NCBI GenBank assembly: GCA_014607495.2
Contig: CP053152.1
Span: forward strand, 14,243,899 to 14,307,898
Origin: Carposina sasakii
Taxonomy: Eukaryota > Arthropoda > Insecta > Lepidoptera > Carposinidae
Direction of reading: 5' to 3'
DNA length: 64,000 nt
Shown one piece after another: positions 11,586-21,838 of the stretch. The notes beneath the pieces were generated by a model that ran no database searches, was not told the origin of the DNA, and saw only the letters and a program-made list of their open reading frames with translations. A program made the position numbers and the translations under genes. Within the stretch, counting starts at the first letter, position 1. Each line of letters opens with the position of its first letter.

Positions 11586-14500
11586 TAATTTCTTTCTTTA
11601 CACAGATGTCATTGATATGGTTAACAGCTCTTTTTAAATTTATACTCGTATTCTACCTTTTTTTACGTGCTCTCCACTGTCTTTAATTCTACCTAAAGTC
11701 TTTTCTCTATGTGTATCTGTCAAACAAAAAATGTACTATATTCTTTACCTAGCTAAACGAACGCCTTCCCCTCCACTAGTAAGTACTCACGTCTAGTAAT
11801 ACCGGCGCGTAATCATCGTCGGAAGCCACAGAGTCGTATAACGGTTCATCATCCGACACTTGTGAGCGCAGGCGCAGCGCCGCGCCCGGTAACGCTGCGA
11901 GGAAGAAACTACGTTTAAAATACTATACTATATTCGGGAAAAGTTAGGCTCATCTTTACAGGAGCAAAACAGTAGAGATGCTATTACAAAACCGCGTTTA
12001 AAGTTAGACACGACAAGTTAGGTTTAATGTGTATGGGATGGAAACAGCATCGAATCAATTTGGTCCTTTGCTCCGGATACACCGTTGCATTCGATCATTT
12101 AAGCCAAATACATCAACAAGTTTTGGTTCCTTGAGCCGGATACATGACTGAATCAATTTGGTCCCTCGAGCTGGATACATCATCGAACCAATTAGTCCAA
12201 CCAATAGTTGGTAGTGGCCTTGTTCGCTGCGCCATAGGTCCTGGGTTCGAATCCCTATGATGAATATCGATGTTTGTTTCCGAGTCATGGATGTTTTCGT
12301 ACTTATATATCGTTTTGCTTAGTACCCACGACACAAGACCTCAGGGATCTTAATGTGGGACTAGGTTTAATAAATGTTGAGCAATATGTGTGGTATACAT
12401 CACTAAATCAACGTGGTCCTTCGACGAGCTGGATACATCATTTTGCTCGTTCGAGTCAGATACATTACCAAATCAAATTAGTCATTTGAGTTGGATACAT
12501 GGACGAACCAATTTATTTGGTCCTTTAAACTAGATACATTACCGAATCAATTTGGTCCATTAAGATAGCTACATTACAGAATGTATTTGGTCCTTTAGGA
12601 GATGGATAAATCGTCGGACCAATATGGTCCTTCGACAATCTGGATACGTCATTACACACAGTCGAACCAATTTGGTCCCCTAGATACATTACCAAATCAA
12701 TTTAGTTCTTCAATGTTCGAAGACCTGGATAGGTGCATTGTCGACGCAATTTGGTCCTTCGACGAGCCGGATACATCGCCGAACTATTTTGGTCTTTCGA
12801 CGAGCCGGATACATCGTCGAACCAATTTGGTCCTTCGAGTCGGACATTTGCGGACCGGCCCTGGTCCCGATCTCGCGGCTGCAGCGTGGCGAGGTGCTGC
12901 CGGCCCTGGTCCCTACCTCGCGGCTGCAGCGTGGCGAGGTGTTGCCGGCCCTGGTCCCTACCTCGCGGCAGCAGCGTGGCGAGGTGTTGCCGGCCCTGGT
13001 CCCTACCTCGCGGCAGCAGCGTGGCGAGGTGTTGCCGGCCCTGGTCCCTACCTCGCGGCTGCAGCGTGGCGAGGTGTTGCCGGCCCTGGTCCCTACCTCG
13101 CGGCAGCAGCGTGGCGAGGTGTTGCCGGCCCTGGTCCCTACCTCGCGGCAGCAGCGTGGCGAGGTGTTGCCGGCCCTGGTCCCTACCTCGCGGCTGCAGC
13201 GTGGCGAGGTGTTGCCGGCCCTGGTCCCTACCTCGCGGCAGCAGCGTGGCGAGGTGTTGCCGGCCCTGGTCCCTACCTCGTGGCTGCAGCGTGAGGAGGT
13301 GCTGCCGGCCCTGGTCCCTACCTCGCGGCTGCAGCGTGGCGAGGTGCTGCCGGCGCGCGGCGTCCGCCAGCACGTCTCGCAGCAGCGCCGCCAGTTCGGT
13401 CGCGGAAAGGCGCGCCAGCTTCTGCCGGCCCTGGTTGCGCGGTGCCGACAGCGCGGGGTTGACCGGCAGAAACACCACGCCGCAGCGCTCCAGACCCGTG
13501 CCGCTCGTCTGCCAAACTGTAGGTAGGGGGAGAATGTTACTGTGCCCACATTGACCGTCACGCCGGACGTGGAACTGTGACGTCACTCTAAATGGCGGGC
13601 CTATGGAGCGATGTTTCCAAATTTAAGGTCAAATTTTGGAGTGACGCAACAGTTTTACGTTAATGGTCAGGGTCACCTTTAAAGTATGTTTCATAAAATA
13701 ATTGCAAGGCCTGATTTCGGAACGTTTCTATTCCACTCTAAACACTACAAGGCGCAGATGGTTCGATAGGTATAATTAAAAAAAAGTTACCTAACCTTTT
13801 CTCAAAATGTTATGTAATGAATGATGTGACTCCAATCTTATAGATATTTATCGGTTTAGACACAAATTATAATGTTTCAAATAAACAAGGATAGTACAAC
13901 TTTTATGTTTGAGACAGGACATTCAATTATTAACTTTATCTGTATGTATCGTATAAAGATAGTTGTACTAACTTGCTTCAGTTTCTCTTCTATCTACTTC
14001 GTCGTAGATGTCCATCACTAACTCTTCGAAAAGGTGGTTGGGTAACTGAAATAAAAACAACATAATTAATAAAGTACATCTATTTATGTGGGTGTTATAA
14101 GGGTTTCCGTAGACAATATAGGCCGTAATGCGATTACCAACCCGCCTGCCCAGCGTGGTGACTATGGGCGAAAACCCCTCTATGGCATTAGCCCTGTGGC
14201 GTGCCCCGGGGGAGGCCTAGGTACGTCCAGCAATGGAATGCAAAAAGCTGGTGTGTGCCGGAGTAGCAAATGCTACGGGTCCCGCGTTCCAGTTCCACCA
14301 ACTTCCTGCCAGGCTTCTCAATACTTTCAAACTATATTTTTGAGATAATTTTAAAAAAAACATCCGCGTTTTCACAAGGGTGGGCGGCGTGTTTCACAAG
14401 GAAAACGATGACTGCAGGAAGCGTATAATAAGTGAAGTCCGTGAGCGTAATGTAATGACTCACAAGCCGCAGCTGGCCTTAGCGCCGTCCGTGAGGTGCG

Positions 14501-17326
14501 GCGGCGCGTGTGTAATGACTCACGAGCTGCAGCTTGCCTTGGCGCCGTCCGTGAGGTGCGGCGGTGCGTGTGTATTGACTCACGAGCTGCAACTTGCCGC
14601 GCGCCGCCTTGGCGCCGTCCGTGAGGTGCGGCGGCGCGGCGGGCGGGGGCAGCACGTGGTGTCCGGCCGCGTGCTCGGGCCGGCTCCCCGTCAGGAACTG
14701 CGTGAGACGATCCGGCGCCTCGTACACCAGCTCCGTCATCCGCGCCGCCAGCTCCACGTGACCCGCCTGACTGGAGAATACAATTATTTGAGAAGCGCAC
14801 ATCTATGGACAATAACAACATATTAGTCTATATTACAAAGTGACAAGACAATAGAAATAGGGTAACAGACCTCGCGGCGACGGCAGGCGTGGCTCCGGCG
14901 CGGTCCCTCGCGGCGGGGTCGGCGCCCCACGCGGCCAACAGTTCGGCCTGCGCCGCTTGGCCCGCGCGACACGCCGCGTGCAGGCACGAACTGCCTTTCT
15001 CCTGGGGAAAACATTTAAGAAGCATACATGATTACCTCATTACTGTCACCAAAACTTAATTGTATTTTAGTCTGTTAACAATATTTTGGAAGTAACAGAA
15101 AATGGACAAAATAACTCTGCAAGTTTCCGCCACTGAGTGCTGTCATTGTATCTAATAATTTCATCTAAGTTTAGCATAGTTAAATACCGGATGGAAGTAG
15201 TTAGGGTCAGCGCCCTGCGCCAGCAGTCGCATGGCGGTGTCGAGCGAGGCACTCCGCACGGCGCCGTGCAGAGCGCGCGCTAGTTCCGCGGGAGGCTCGT
15301 CGCGGCGGGCGCGCAGCACGTACGCCAGACGCAGGTGCTTCGCGAGGATGAACTCCGACTTCACTGGACTGTAAGAACAAGAGCAAGTCAGAGGTGAAGT
15401 GTAAAGATGTTCTTTTCACACCATTGTTGCTATTGTGTACAACTATGTACTTCAGGTGGGAATCAAACCCACGACATTCCGCTGTCTGCATTCCGTGCCA
15501 GCGCTCTTACCACTGAGCCACCTGGTCAATTACTCGGATGACAAATTTTACTATATCTTTTTGAAATTACATTATTGGAAACGTTATTTAAATGAATGCA
15601 GAGGTTGTGGGTTCGATTCCCACCTGGGTGAGGAATTTTTTCCATTTCTTTATTATTTAATAATTTTATAATATATAATATCTTGACTAAGATAACACTT
15701 CTCCATTACATAAATTTAATTTATCACAAAATATAATGAAAAGTTTATACAGCTATTTTAAGAATGCATGTGTGGGACCAATATAACCTAGATTTCTTAG
15801 AAAATTTCAAGAAGTTAAATGGAAAATCAGATAAAATAATTATCAGATCAGGATAATTATAAAAAAAAAAAAATTATCTTGATAATTTTGAACCCTGCTT
15901 CTCCATTTCCTTTCATCTCAGCCTATTTCTTGCAAGTCTACAGTGGCCCAGCTATCTTTTTAAGGGCATCTTACTATCTATTGAGTGGTTTGCCTCTTTT
16001 TCTCTTTATTGTGCTATGGTATATTCAGTCTGTCATAATATTTGTCCACTTTATTGTATTAGGTTATATTGGTCCCACACATGCATTCTTAAAATAGCTG
16101 ACAATCAATATATTTATCTTAATGAGGGTGTAGGTTTTTCAGTATTATTAATTAAACAGCAAAGAATAAATGTGAGAAATATACAATTTAATTCAGAATT
16201 TGTTTTTATGACGTCAAACAAAAGAAAGAAAGTACCTAAAGAATAGAAATTCACACTTTTCTCGTCAGAGAAACTTTTTTTTTTGTTAAGTTTGAGTTCT
16301 AGCGCGTTTGGATACGCAAATTACATTCAGATACACATAAATAAATTAGATTATTTTAGTGTTTGATTTTTATAATTATCAAAGATAATTATCAAGGTAC
16401 ATTTATCAAGATAATTATCGTGATAATTATCAATGATAATTATCACTTCGAACCCTGTGGAGAAGGCTTTTATATTGCGTGAGACTGGCTGATCAAATAG
16501 TTAATTATACTTATTAATTATATAGTTAGTATAATGTCATCACCATATAAATCAGCAAATTAATAAAGGTTTGGAAATGTGTATGATTCAGTCCAATTTG
16601 CAATTAGATAGAATCTAGTTCAGGGTATAAGAATTACAGCTAAATATAATAAAATCAACTTACTGCAGGGGGTCTTTAGGCTGTGGCTTTTTTCTCAAGT
16701 GCTTTGGGGCAGATGTGTCCATCAAGGAATGCTCCCAAATACTGTTCACATTTTGAGCTGTGAGGGCTTGAACCATCTATGTGGAATAAATTAAATTACT
16801 GATTAACTTCTCTATGCATAAATAGTAATAGTTGTTATAGTTCACCCACTAATAATTATAGGATTATTAGTTCAGTTATTTACAGATTCGCCTTTGATAA
16901 CTAATATGAATGGTGAATAGCAACTTCAAAGTTACTTGATATCATAGTTTAGGTGCTTCTAGGAACAAGTAGTGAAGCGAATAATTGTCAGGCTTTAATA
17001 AATACATTAATAAGACAATCTTTAAAAAAATCAACAAACCGCCAGTAAAGAAGGAGGCCAGGACCCTTGGCGTAATGACTTCACATGAGAGATGTGACGT
17101 CCCAAGCTCCGGTGAACACTGCAGCATTCAGCGCACAGTAAGAGCCCACGGTTGATGGACGCCCAGGAGGGGTCTGCAACCAAACATCGGGTATGTACAT
17201 TAAAACCAGGTATTCTATTGAAACTTTTGTCCTAATATTAAATTCCGAATAATTTGCCCAACCTGATGCTCCACAATCAGCACAAACATCCACCGAGGAC
17301 CGGTGTTTTGCCCGGGATATCATCAT
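8479..17326 (-). CDS. Git: ARF GTPase-activating protein GIT (G-protein-coupled-receptor-kinase interactor), complete
   Basis: GIT scaffold with Arf GTPase-activating activity that pairs with PIX at focal adhesions and synapses. Coding exons, in minus order: 17326-17263, 17173-17040, 16776-16664, 15368-15188, 15001-14871, 14770-14584, 14045-13973, 13516-13322, 11894-11791, 11188-10733, 9981-9700, 8655-8479. All junctions are GT-AG with matching phases, giving 698 codons, close to insect GIT length. Domains: ArfGAP zinc finger CADC-x16-CAEC and Arg finger in CCSVHRSLGRH (residues 14-110); ankyrin repeats (about 110-225, ALHGAV, GADPNYFHP, HAACRAGQ); Spa-homology region LFEELVMDIYDEVDRRE (274-290) and FLPVNP...NQGRQKLARL; YDSVASDDDY; coiled coil (about 427-469); RPVSMFE; C-terminal paxillin-binding four-helix region (IQELWAAAQE, HAVHSLLALFP, AAYDLAKATKLLVT), stop at 8479-8481. 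Start M could be 17326 or 17323. Exons 4-6, 8 and 11-12 are very GC-rich; exons 6 and 8 run into tandem arrays that copy their donor sites. It is divergent from Ost48. Confidence 0.93.
9470..9530. repeat. dispersed repeat fragment
   Basis: CACTGCATACAGAAAATGTT plus AGTTCCGAAATCAGGCAT, the same family as 8110-8216 and 47310-47405. It lies in the last Git intron. Confidence 0.5.
10028..10082. repeat. dispersed repeat fragment
   Basis: Contains ACCAGACACTTCCCAGGTAT followed by GCTTCCAT, found again at 57622-57649. It lies in the Git intron between the coiled-coil exon and the paxillin-binding exon. Confidence 0.55.
11262..11446. mobile_element. MITE with 20-bp terminal inverted repeats
   Basis: GGTCGGTTCATATCTGACGG at the left and CCGTCAGATATGAACCGACC at the right form an exact 20-bp inverted repeat bounding 185 bp in a Git intron. 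Confidence 0.82.
11552..11586. repeat. (TTTC)n microsatellite
   Basis: Uninterrupted TTTC repeats in a Git intron. Confidence 0.9.
12050..12845. repeat. degenerate ~38-bp minisatellite in a Git intron
   Basis: Many diverged copies of a unit containing GGATACATC-GTCGAACCAATTTGGTCC-TTCGACGAG. A SINE interrupts it at about 12195-12405. It abuts the 45-bp array that starts at 12856. Confidence 0.75.
12195..12405 (+). mobile_element. SINE with tRNA-like B box
   Basis: Contains a pol III B-box-like GGGTTCGAATCCC at 12242-12254 and a downstream body (CGAGTCATGG, CGTACTTATATATCG, TAGTACCCACGACACAAG) of the kind common in lepidopteran SINEs. It sits inside the minisatellite; its ends are approximate. 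Confidence 0.5.
12856..13350 (-). repeat. 11 x 45-bp array spanning the 5' splice site of Git exon 8
   Basis: Eleven head-to-tail 45-bp units with no length variation. On the minus strand, ten units contain GCCGCGAG|GTAGGGACC or CCACGAG|GTAGGG, an exon end plus a 5' splice site; the unit nearest exon 9 has GAGATCGGG instead. The first unit (13306-13350) includes the true end of exon 8 (13322). Because 45 bp is 15 codons and the frame is open throughout, use of any later donor would add n x 15 residues (unit RQHLATLQPRGRDQG) without a frameshift. The array lies between the Spa-homology region and the YDSVASDDDY exon. Confidence 0.92.
14085..14225 (+). repeat. LINE 3'-tail-like dispersed repeat
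   Basis: AACCCGCCTGCCCAGCGTGG and GGGGGAGGCCTAGGTACGTC resemble, in the opposite orientation, the blocks at 35320-35396, 42186-42400 and 51285-51380. Confidence 0.5.
14452..14640 (-). repeat. 60-bp triplication of the 5' splice site of Git exon 6
   Basis: Three copies of CTGCAGCTC|GTGAGT (first copy TTGCAGCTC, third CTGCGGCTT) lie at exact 60-bp spacing, with possible exon ends at 14584, 14524 and 14464. The repeat unit also carries the CACCTCACGGACGGCGCC block from inside the exon. Using the second donor would add 20 codons in frame; the third lies after an in-frame TAA. I annotate 14584 because it joins KLQL to LPNHLFEEL as in the family. Confidence 0.88.
15453..15525 (-). mobile_element. 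tRNA-derived SINE head
   Basis: On the minus strand: A box TGGCTCAGTGGTAAGAGC and B box GGGTTTGATTCCC about 40 bp apart, with GCGCTGGCACGGAATGCAG between them. It does not fold as a normal tRNA acceptor. Partial copies in the other direction lie at 15590-15660 and 52850-52935. Confidence 0.7.
15590..15660 (+). repeat. SINE fragment (B box and tail)
   Basis: AATGCAG...GTGGGTTCGATTCCCACC is followed by GGGTGAGGAATTTTTTCC, the same tail as at 52850-52935. Confidence 0.6.
15750..16100. repeat. 351-bp segment bounded by a perfect 40-bp inverted repeat
   Basis: 15750-15789 (CAGCTATTTTAAGAATGCAT followed by GTGTGGGACCAATATAACCT) and 16061-16100 are exact reverse complements. It lies in the Git intron between exons 3 and 4. 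There is no coding capacity; TIR element or recent inverted duplication. Confidence 0.85.
16380..16446. repeat. cluster of GATAATTATC palindromes
   Basis: The self-complementary decamer GATAATTATC recurs four times and is followed by TCGAACCCTG. A related stretch ending TTTTGAACCCTG lies at 15838-15895. Confidence 0.65.
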
Positions 17327-17508
17327 TTTATGGAAGACGAACTATAATATATTATACACACAATAATTTCAGCTTATATCATCGCAAAAAAAACAAATTA
17401 TAATTTATTTACAAAAATAAAGGGAATAGAACACGACCTAAAGATTGAAGTGAATGATCGAATGAATGATTGGTCAACTGCAATGAGCAACTGTCACTCA
17501 GCAGCCAG

Positions 17509-18132
17509 GGGTGCGTTCGTGTAAGCCGGCGAAATCTTAGCCGGTCTAAAATTTAAACTGACTAAATGTTAAACACCCCGTTCAAGCACTCCGCGAGGCG
17601 AAAACTTAAACTGTCAAAATTTTATCCGACCCGTTCACGTTCGTCCGCTGGTATAAATTTTCGCCTGGCTAGGATAAATTCTAACGTGCTTTTTAGGTCG
17701 CGAAATTTTATCCTGCTGTCAGATTGACATTAATGACAGCTGTCTGTTGTTTTTTGCTCGATTCGCGCCTTGATTGAATACTTTTAAATTGAGTTGAAAA
17801 CTTGAAACACAAGTGAATAATTTATTGTATTGTGTGTGAGTGGATCATGGATGAAATTTTAATGCAAATTGTTGTAGATGAAAGGGGCAGAATGATTTAC
17901 GACAATGAAGGTAGAGTTTGCCATTTTAACTGTGTAATTATTTCCAAATCACGAAGATTATAACAAAAATAATAAAAACTTTCCAAGTGTCGAGTTGAAT
18001 AGATATTGTTTGACAAACTGTCAATTGAATTTGACAGCTGATATTGACATAAGCAGTATGACTCCGTTCAGCGATCCCTCGCTAGATAATTTTTAACCGG
18101 CTAAGATTTCCCCGGCTTACACGAACGCACCC
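17509..18132. mobile_element. TIR DNA transposon remnant between Git and Ost48
   Basis: The ends GGGTGCGTTCGTGTAAGCCG and its inverted copy CGGCTTACACGAACGCACCC are continued by GAAATCTTAGCCGGT. A 3-bp CAG flanks both sides (17506-17508 and 18133-18135), a possible target duplication. Inside, at 17847-17911, an ATG frame MDEILMQIVVDERGRMIYDN runs to a GTAGAG donor-like site, possibly the first exon of the parental transposase. It occupies most of the 1.1-kb divergent promoter interval. Confidence 0.75.
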
Positions 18133-18433
18133 CAGCAGTGCTTGGTACTTCCAGGGATTTGGTATCTCCTCTGGTACTTCCAGCTGAATTTCCTTCCTTT
18201 TTACCGTTTGTGCCCGATTGTTTCTCTATGTTTGTCTATTGTTCCTGTATAAAGCGGCCTACTCAATGCACTGCTGTTACTGCAGCAAGACCCAAACCGG
18301 ATTAAAGCCGGTCAAAAGCCTAACGAAATGTGAACGCATCCATAAGTGATTCTACGTACACGTCAGACCTGTCAAACAATAGAAACGTCATAAATCGTTA
18401 AGTGAGCGGGTTTGGTATTAAATAATTTCTAAA

Positions 18434-20620
18434 ATGAAATATTCTTTAATCTTTGGGGTATTATGTACCCTAGCGCTTACTTACGCTGAACAAGAAACGT
18501 TAGTACTTATTGATAATTTAAATGTAAGAGAGACTCATTCGCAATTCTTCAAATCGTTACAAGGTAAGGTTACCGACTAACCGCTGCTGTTGTCGTTGCA
18601 GACATTTTGCCGGTTAGTGTTCCTACAACATAATCATAATCTGTAAAACAATATTAATATGTTGCAGATCGGGGCTACACTCTTACTTACAAACTTGCGG
18701 ATGATTCTAACCTAGTTCTATCCAAGTATGGAGAATATCTGTACAAGAATGTGATAATTTTTGCTCCTTCCGTGGTCGAGTTCGGTGGACAGATCGACAC
18801 TGAAACTATTACCAAGTTTATTGATGACGGTGGCAACCTGCTTGTCGCTGGCAGTTCCAATGCTGGTGATATTTATAGGGAAATAGCCTCTGAATGTGGA
18901 TTTGAGGTACATATCTAAATTTATTTAAACCTTTGTTTTTATATATGTTTAATAAACTTAACCATGAGTATTTTTTGTGTAGACCGATGAAGAATCCTCT
19001 GCTGTTATTGACCACTTCAATTATGATTCATCTGATGATGGAGAGCACACCAGGATTGTTGTATCATCTAAAAACTTGATCAATGCAGCCACTATTGTTG
19101 GCTCTCCAAACACTCAGCCACTCCTGTATGAAGGAACTGGCCTGATTCTGGACAAGGACAACAGCTTGGTGCTGCCTATCCTTACTGCTGATAGCACAGC
19201 TTACAGCTACAATCCTAAGAGTCAGGTAAACATCACATAATTATCATTCTAACACCACATGTCAAAATACACACTTTTCAGAAGTGTGTAACTGCAGCCT
19301 TTACCTAAATTTTATAAAGCTACCTCCATAATCTAGTGTATACCAAAGGTTTTTATTTCATATGTTAAATATTATATTACTACATGTTTAAAATATTATG
19401 GCACAAATATCAAACACAAGCAAATAATAAACTACAATATTAAACATTGTACAATTTTCCATTTATAGGTGAAAGAATACCCCCATGCTGTTGGCCGAAA
19501 GACTGTCCTTATTGCAGCTCTACAGGCAAGAAACAATGCAAGAATTGTTTTCAGTGGTTCCATGTACTTCTTTTCTGATGAAGCTTTTAACTCTCCTGTT
19601 TCTAAAGTCCATGTAAGTAATTAAATTATGTTTATTCTTTTGGTTGTAGTAACATTATATTAACTTGTCTATTTATTGCACAGTATTTTTAATTCCACAG
19701 GGTGACAAACTGAAGTCTGATGTATCTGGAAACAAGGCATTAGCACTGCGCCTCAGTGAGTGGGCATTTGGGGAGCGAGGTCGCCTGCGCGTGCGCAGTG
19801 TGCATCACTACCGCCAGGGCGAGAAGGAACAGTCAGATACCTACACAATCACTGACACTGTTGTAAGTTCACGCTTATGAATCATAAATGAATTTAATAG
19901 ATATGATTTTAAGAGACCACAAAATTTTGTGAACACCTATGTATTTACTATATAAACTATTTCAGGTCTACAGAATTGAAATTGAGGAGTTGAAAAATGG
20001 GAAATGGCAACCATTTGAAGCCAATGATGTACAGCTGGAGTTTGTCCGCATTGACCCATTCATCCGCACAACATTAAAAAATAAACCCAATGGTGTCTAT
20101 GAGGCTATTTTCAAAGTTCCTGATGTTTGGGGTGTTTATCAATTCAAGGTGGAATATGACAGAATTGGCTACACTCGTCTTTACCACTCTACACAGGTAT
20201 ATAATTGTACTTTTTTCTATAAAATTATGCATGTCCATAGCATGAGGCCTTTGCTGATGTGGGTTTTCACTAGAATAGACTAAAGAACTTGGGCAATAAG
20301 CTGGCAACTTATCACAGATTATTCACATCTGTCCCCCCTAATGTATAATTTGTTTGTGGGATCTCCTTTGGCAACCTGTAGGAACACAGCTGTGTGTATG
20401 TATTAAAAAAGATAAACAATTTGAGAGAATTTTCTTTGTTAAATTGTGTATGTTGTTTCAGGTGTCAGTGCGTCCTCTGCAGCACACACAATATGAACGT
20501 TTCATTCCCAGTGCATACCCGTACTATGTGAGCGCTTTCTCCATGATGATTGGTGTGTTTCTCTTCTCCTTTGTCTTCTTGTACTATGTCGAAGATGTAC
20601 CTAAGAGCAAGACTGAGTAA
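18434..20620 (+). CDS. Ost48: Oligosaccharyltransferase 48-kDa subunit (OST48/DDOST), complete
   Basis: Subunit of the ER oligosaccharyltransferase complex that transfers the preassembled glycan to Asn in nascent proteins. Exons: 18434-18563, 18668-18906, 18983-19225, 19469-19612, 19701-19862, 19966-20196, 20462-20620. All are GT-AG with matching phases, giving 435 residues, near the family length. The start has a cleavable signal peptide ([18 protein letters not shown], then [10 protein letters not shown]). Family hallmarks follow: [18 protein letters not shown], the luminal DFYEV-like region reduced to [17 protein letters not shown], then [20 protein letters not shown], a single C-terminal membrane helix ([16 protein letters not shown]) and a short lysine-bearing cytosolic tail VPKSKTE. 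No odd features. It is divergent from Git. Confidence 0.96.
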
Positions 20621-20685
20621 TGTTACATTAATTTAATATGTTTATTTAAGTATGCACCATCAGAGAAACCTCAACAGTTTGAGTG

Positions 20686-20691
20686 AATAAA
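20686..20691 (+). terminator. poly(A) signal of Ost48
   Basis: AATAAA, 66 bases after the Ost48 stop codon. Confidence 0.75.
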
Positions 20692-20759
20692 GAATATTTA
20701 AAATATAAAAATCATTTTTTTATTCACATACCTACTATATAAAAAATACTTATACCTTA

Positions 20760-21480
20760 TCATTTATCAGGCATTCTTTGTCAACAACTTATCACTGATC
20801 AATAAATCATTTACATCAGAATCAATACCCACTATGCTGAACGTGGCTATGGGATCTCATTTCGGGAACAGTAAGGACAGTGGGTATCAGTAAGATAGTA
20901 ATACCCATAAGTTAACAAAAACACGTGTGTATGGCAGGAACTTGGTATTCTATCAGGGTGTATGGTTATCTCTCGTTAGAGAGTAAGTATATTCTTTGAT
21001 GGTTATACTACAGACTTTATTGTCGCCGATAGTTAGTTGTTTTTGCAGTGGAACAACTGTTTTAAATAAAACATGTTAATCCTACAGATATCACATTTCT
21101 GTGTATTTCGTTTTTTTAATAGGATGCACGTGGTCATATTCCATAGAACTTGATCAGCCATATAATACAAGATTTGTTTAAGATAGGGCCCCCAGAGTAT
21201 CCATCTTAAGGGCACTATCACAGACTACATAGAGAACGGCACCATTCACAGAACACATTTACCCGGAGATACCAAATCCCTGATTTACTCGCCCCATTTA
21301 ACCTACCCAGTCTTGGAGATCAAACATTCGTAACATCACTACATATATGTGGATCTTAAATTATTTATATACACTAATGTGGATCAAACATTTTTTTGGA
21401 ACGCATCCGTATCGTTGTTTTTTTTTGGTCTGGACCATAGTATTTTGCCCTGTTTACAACCGTTATTTTATGAACGCATC
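20760..21480. other. intergenic gap between Ost48 and Lrrfip
   Basis: AT-rich, no exon or clear repeat recognised. Confidence 0.4.
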
Positions 21481-21489
21481 CATTATTAT

Positions 21490-21838
21490 TTGATGTCATG
21501 TCAAGTCATACGTGATGGCTTTTCTTTTCGAATTTAGTGAAAATAATTAATTATTTGATGGTAATAGAACGCTTAATCTCAACTAACTTTGTTATTTAAT
21601 GTGTAATACTTGTAGTGAAATTTATAAGCCAGTTTATAGTTGCGTATTGCATGTGTTATTCCAGTGATTATGTGTAGGCTGAGAAATTAATGTTCTCGTA
21701 TTTTTGTAAATTATACTGGTTTCTAATTTGTATACATTACAAACGTGATAGTAACTGTACCTATCTGAGATCCTAATAATGATCGAAACCTTGCCGCTGA
21801 GCAGCCTACAGTGATGTGTTTACATCTTTAACTGTCCT
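21490..21838 (+). other. possible 5' non-coding exon of Lrrfip
   Basis: The coding exon at 22953 is preceded by an acceptor (TTTAATTTAG, ending at 22934), so an upstream untranslated exon must exist. A plausible one ends at 21838 with ACTGTCCT|GTGAGTATG. The transcript start cannot be placed. Confidence 0.3.

Noticed and set aside
12856..13350. CRISPR-like array
   Set aside because: Units are head-to-tail with no spacers, in a eukaryotic gene.
12602..13554. Long repetitive open frames on both strands across the 45-bp array
   Set aside because: A repeat whose length is a multiple of three opens several frames at once; only the minus frame continuing Git exon 8 has support.
15453..15525. Functional tRNA gene
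   Set aside because: A and B boxes are present but the acceptor stem does not fit and other truncated copies share its tail, so it is a SINE.
15879..16246. Hydrophobic open frames on the plus strand
   Set aside because: They fall inside the inverted-repeat element of a Git intron.
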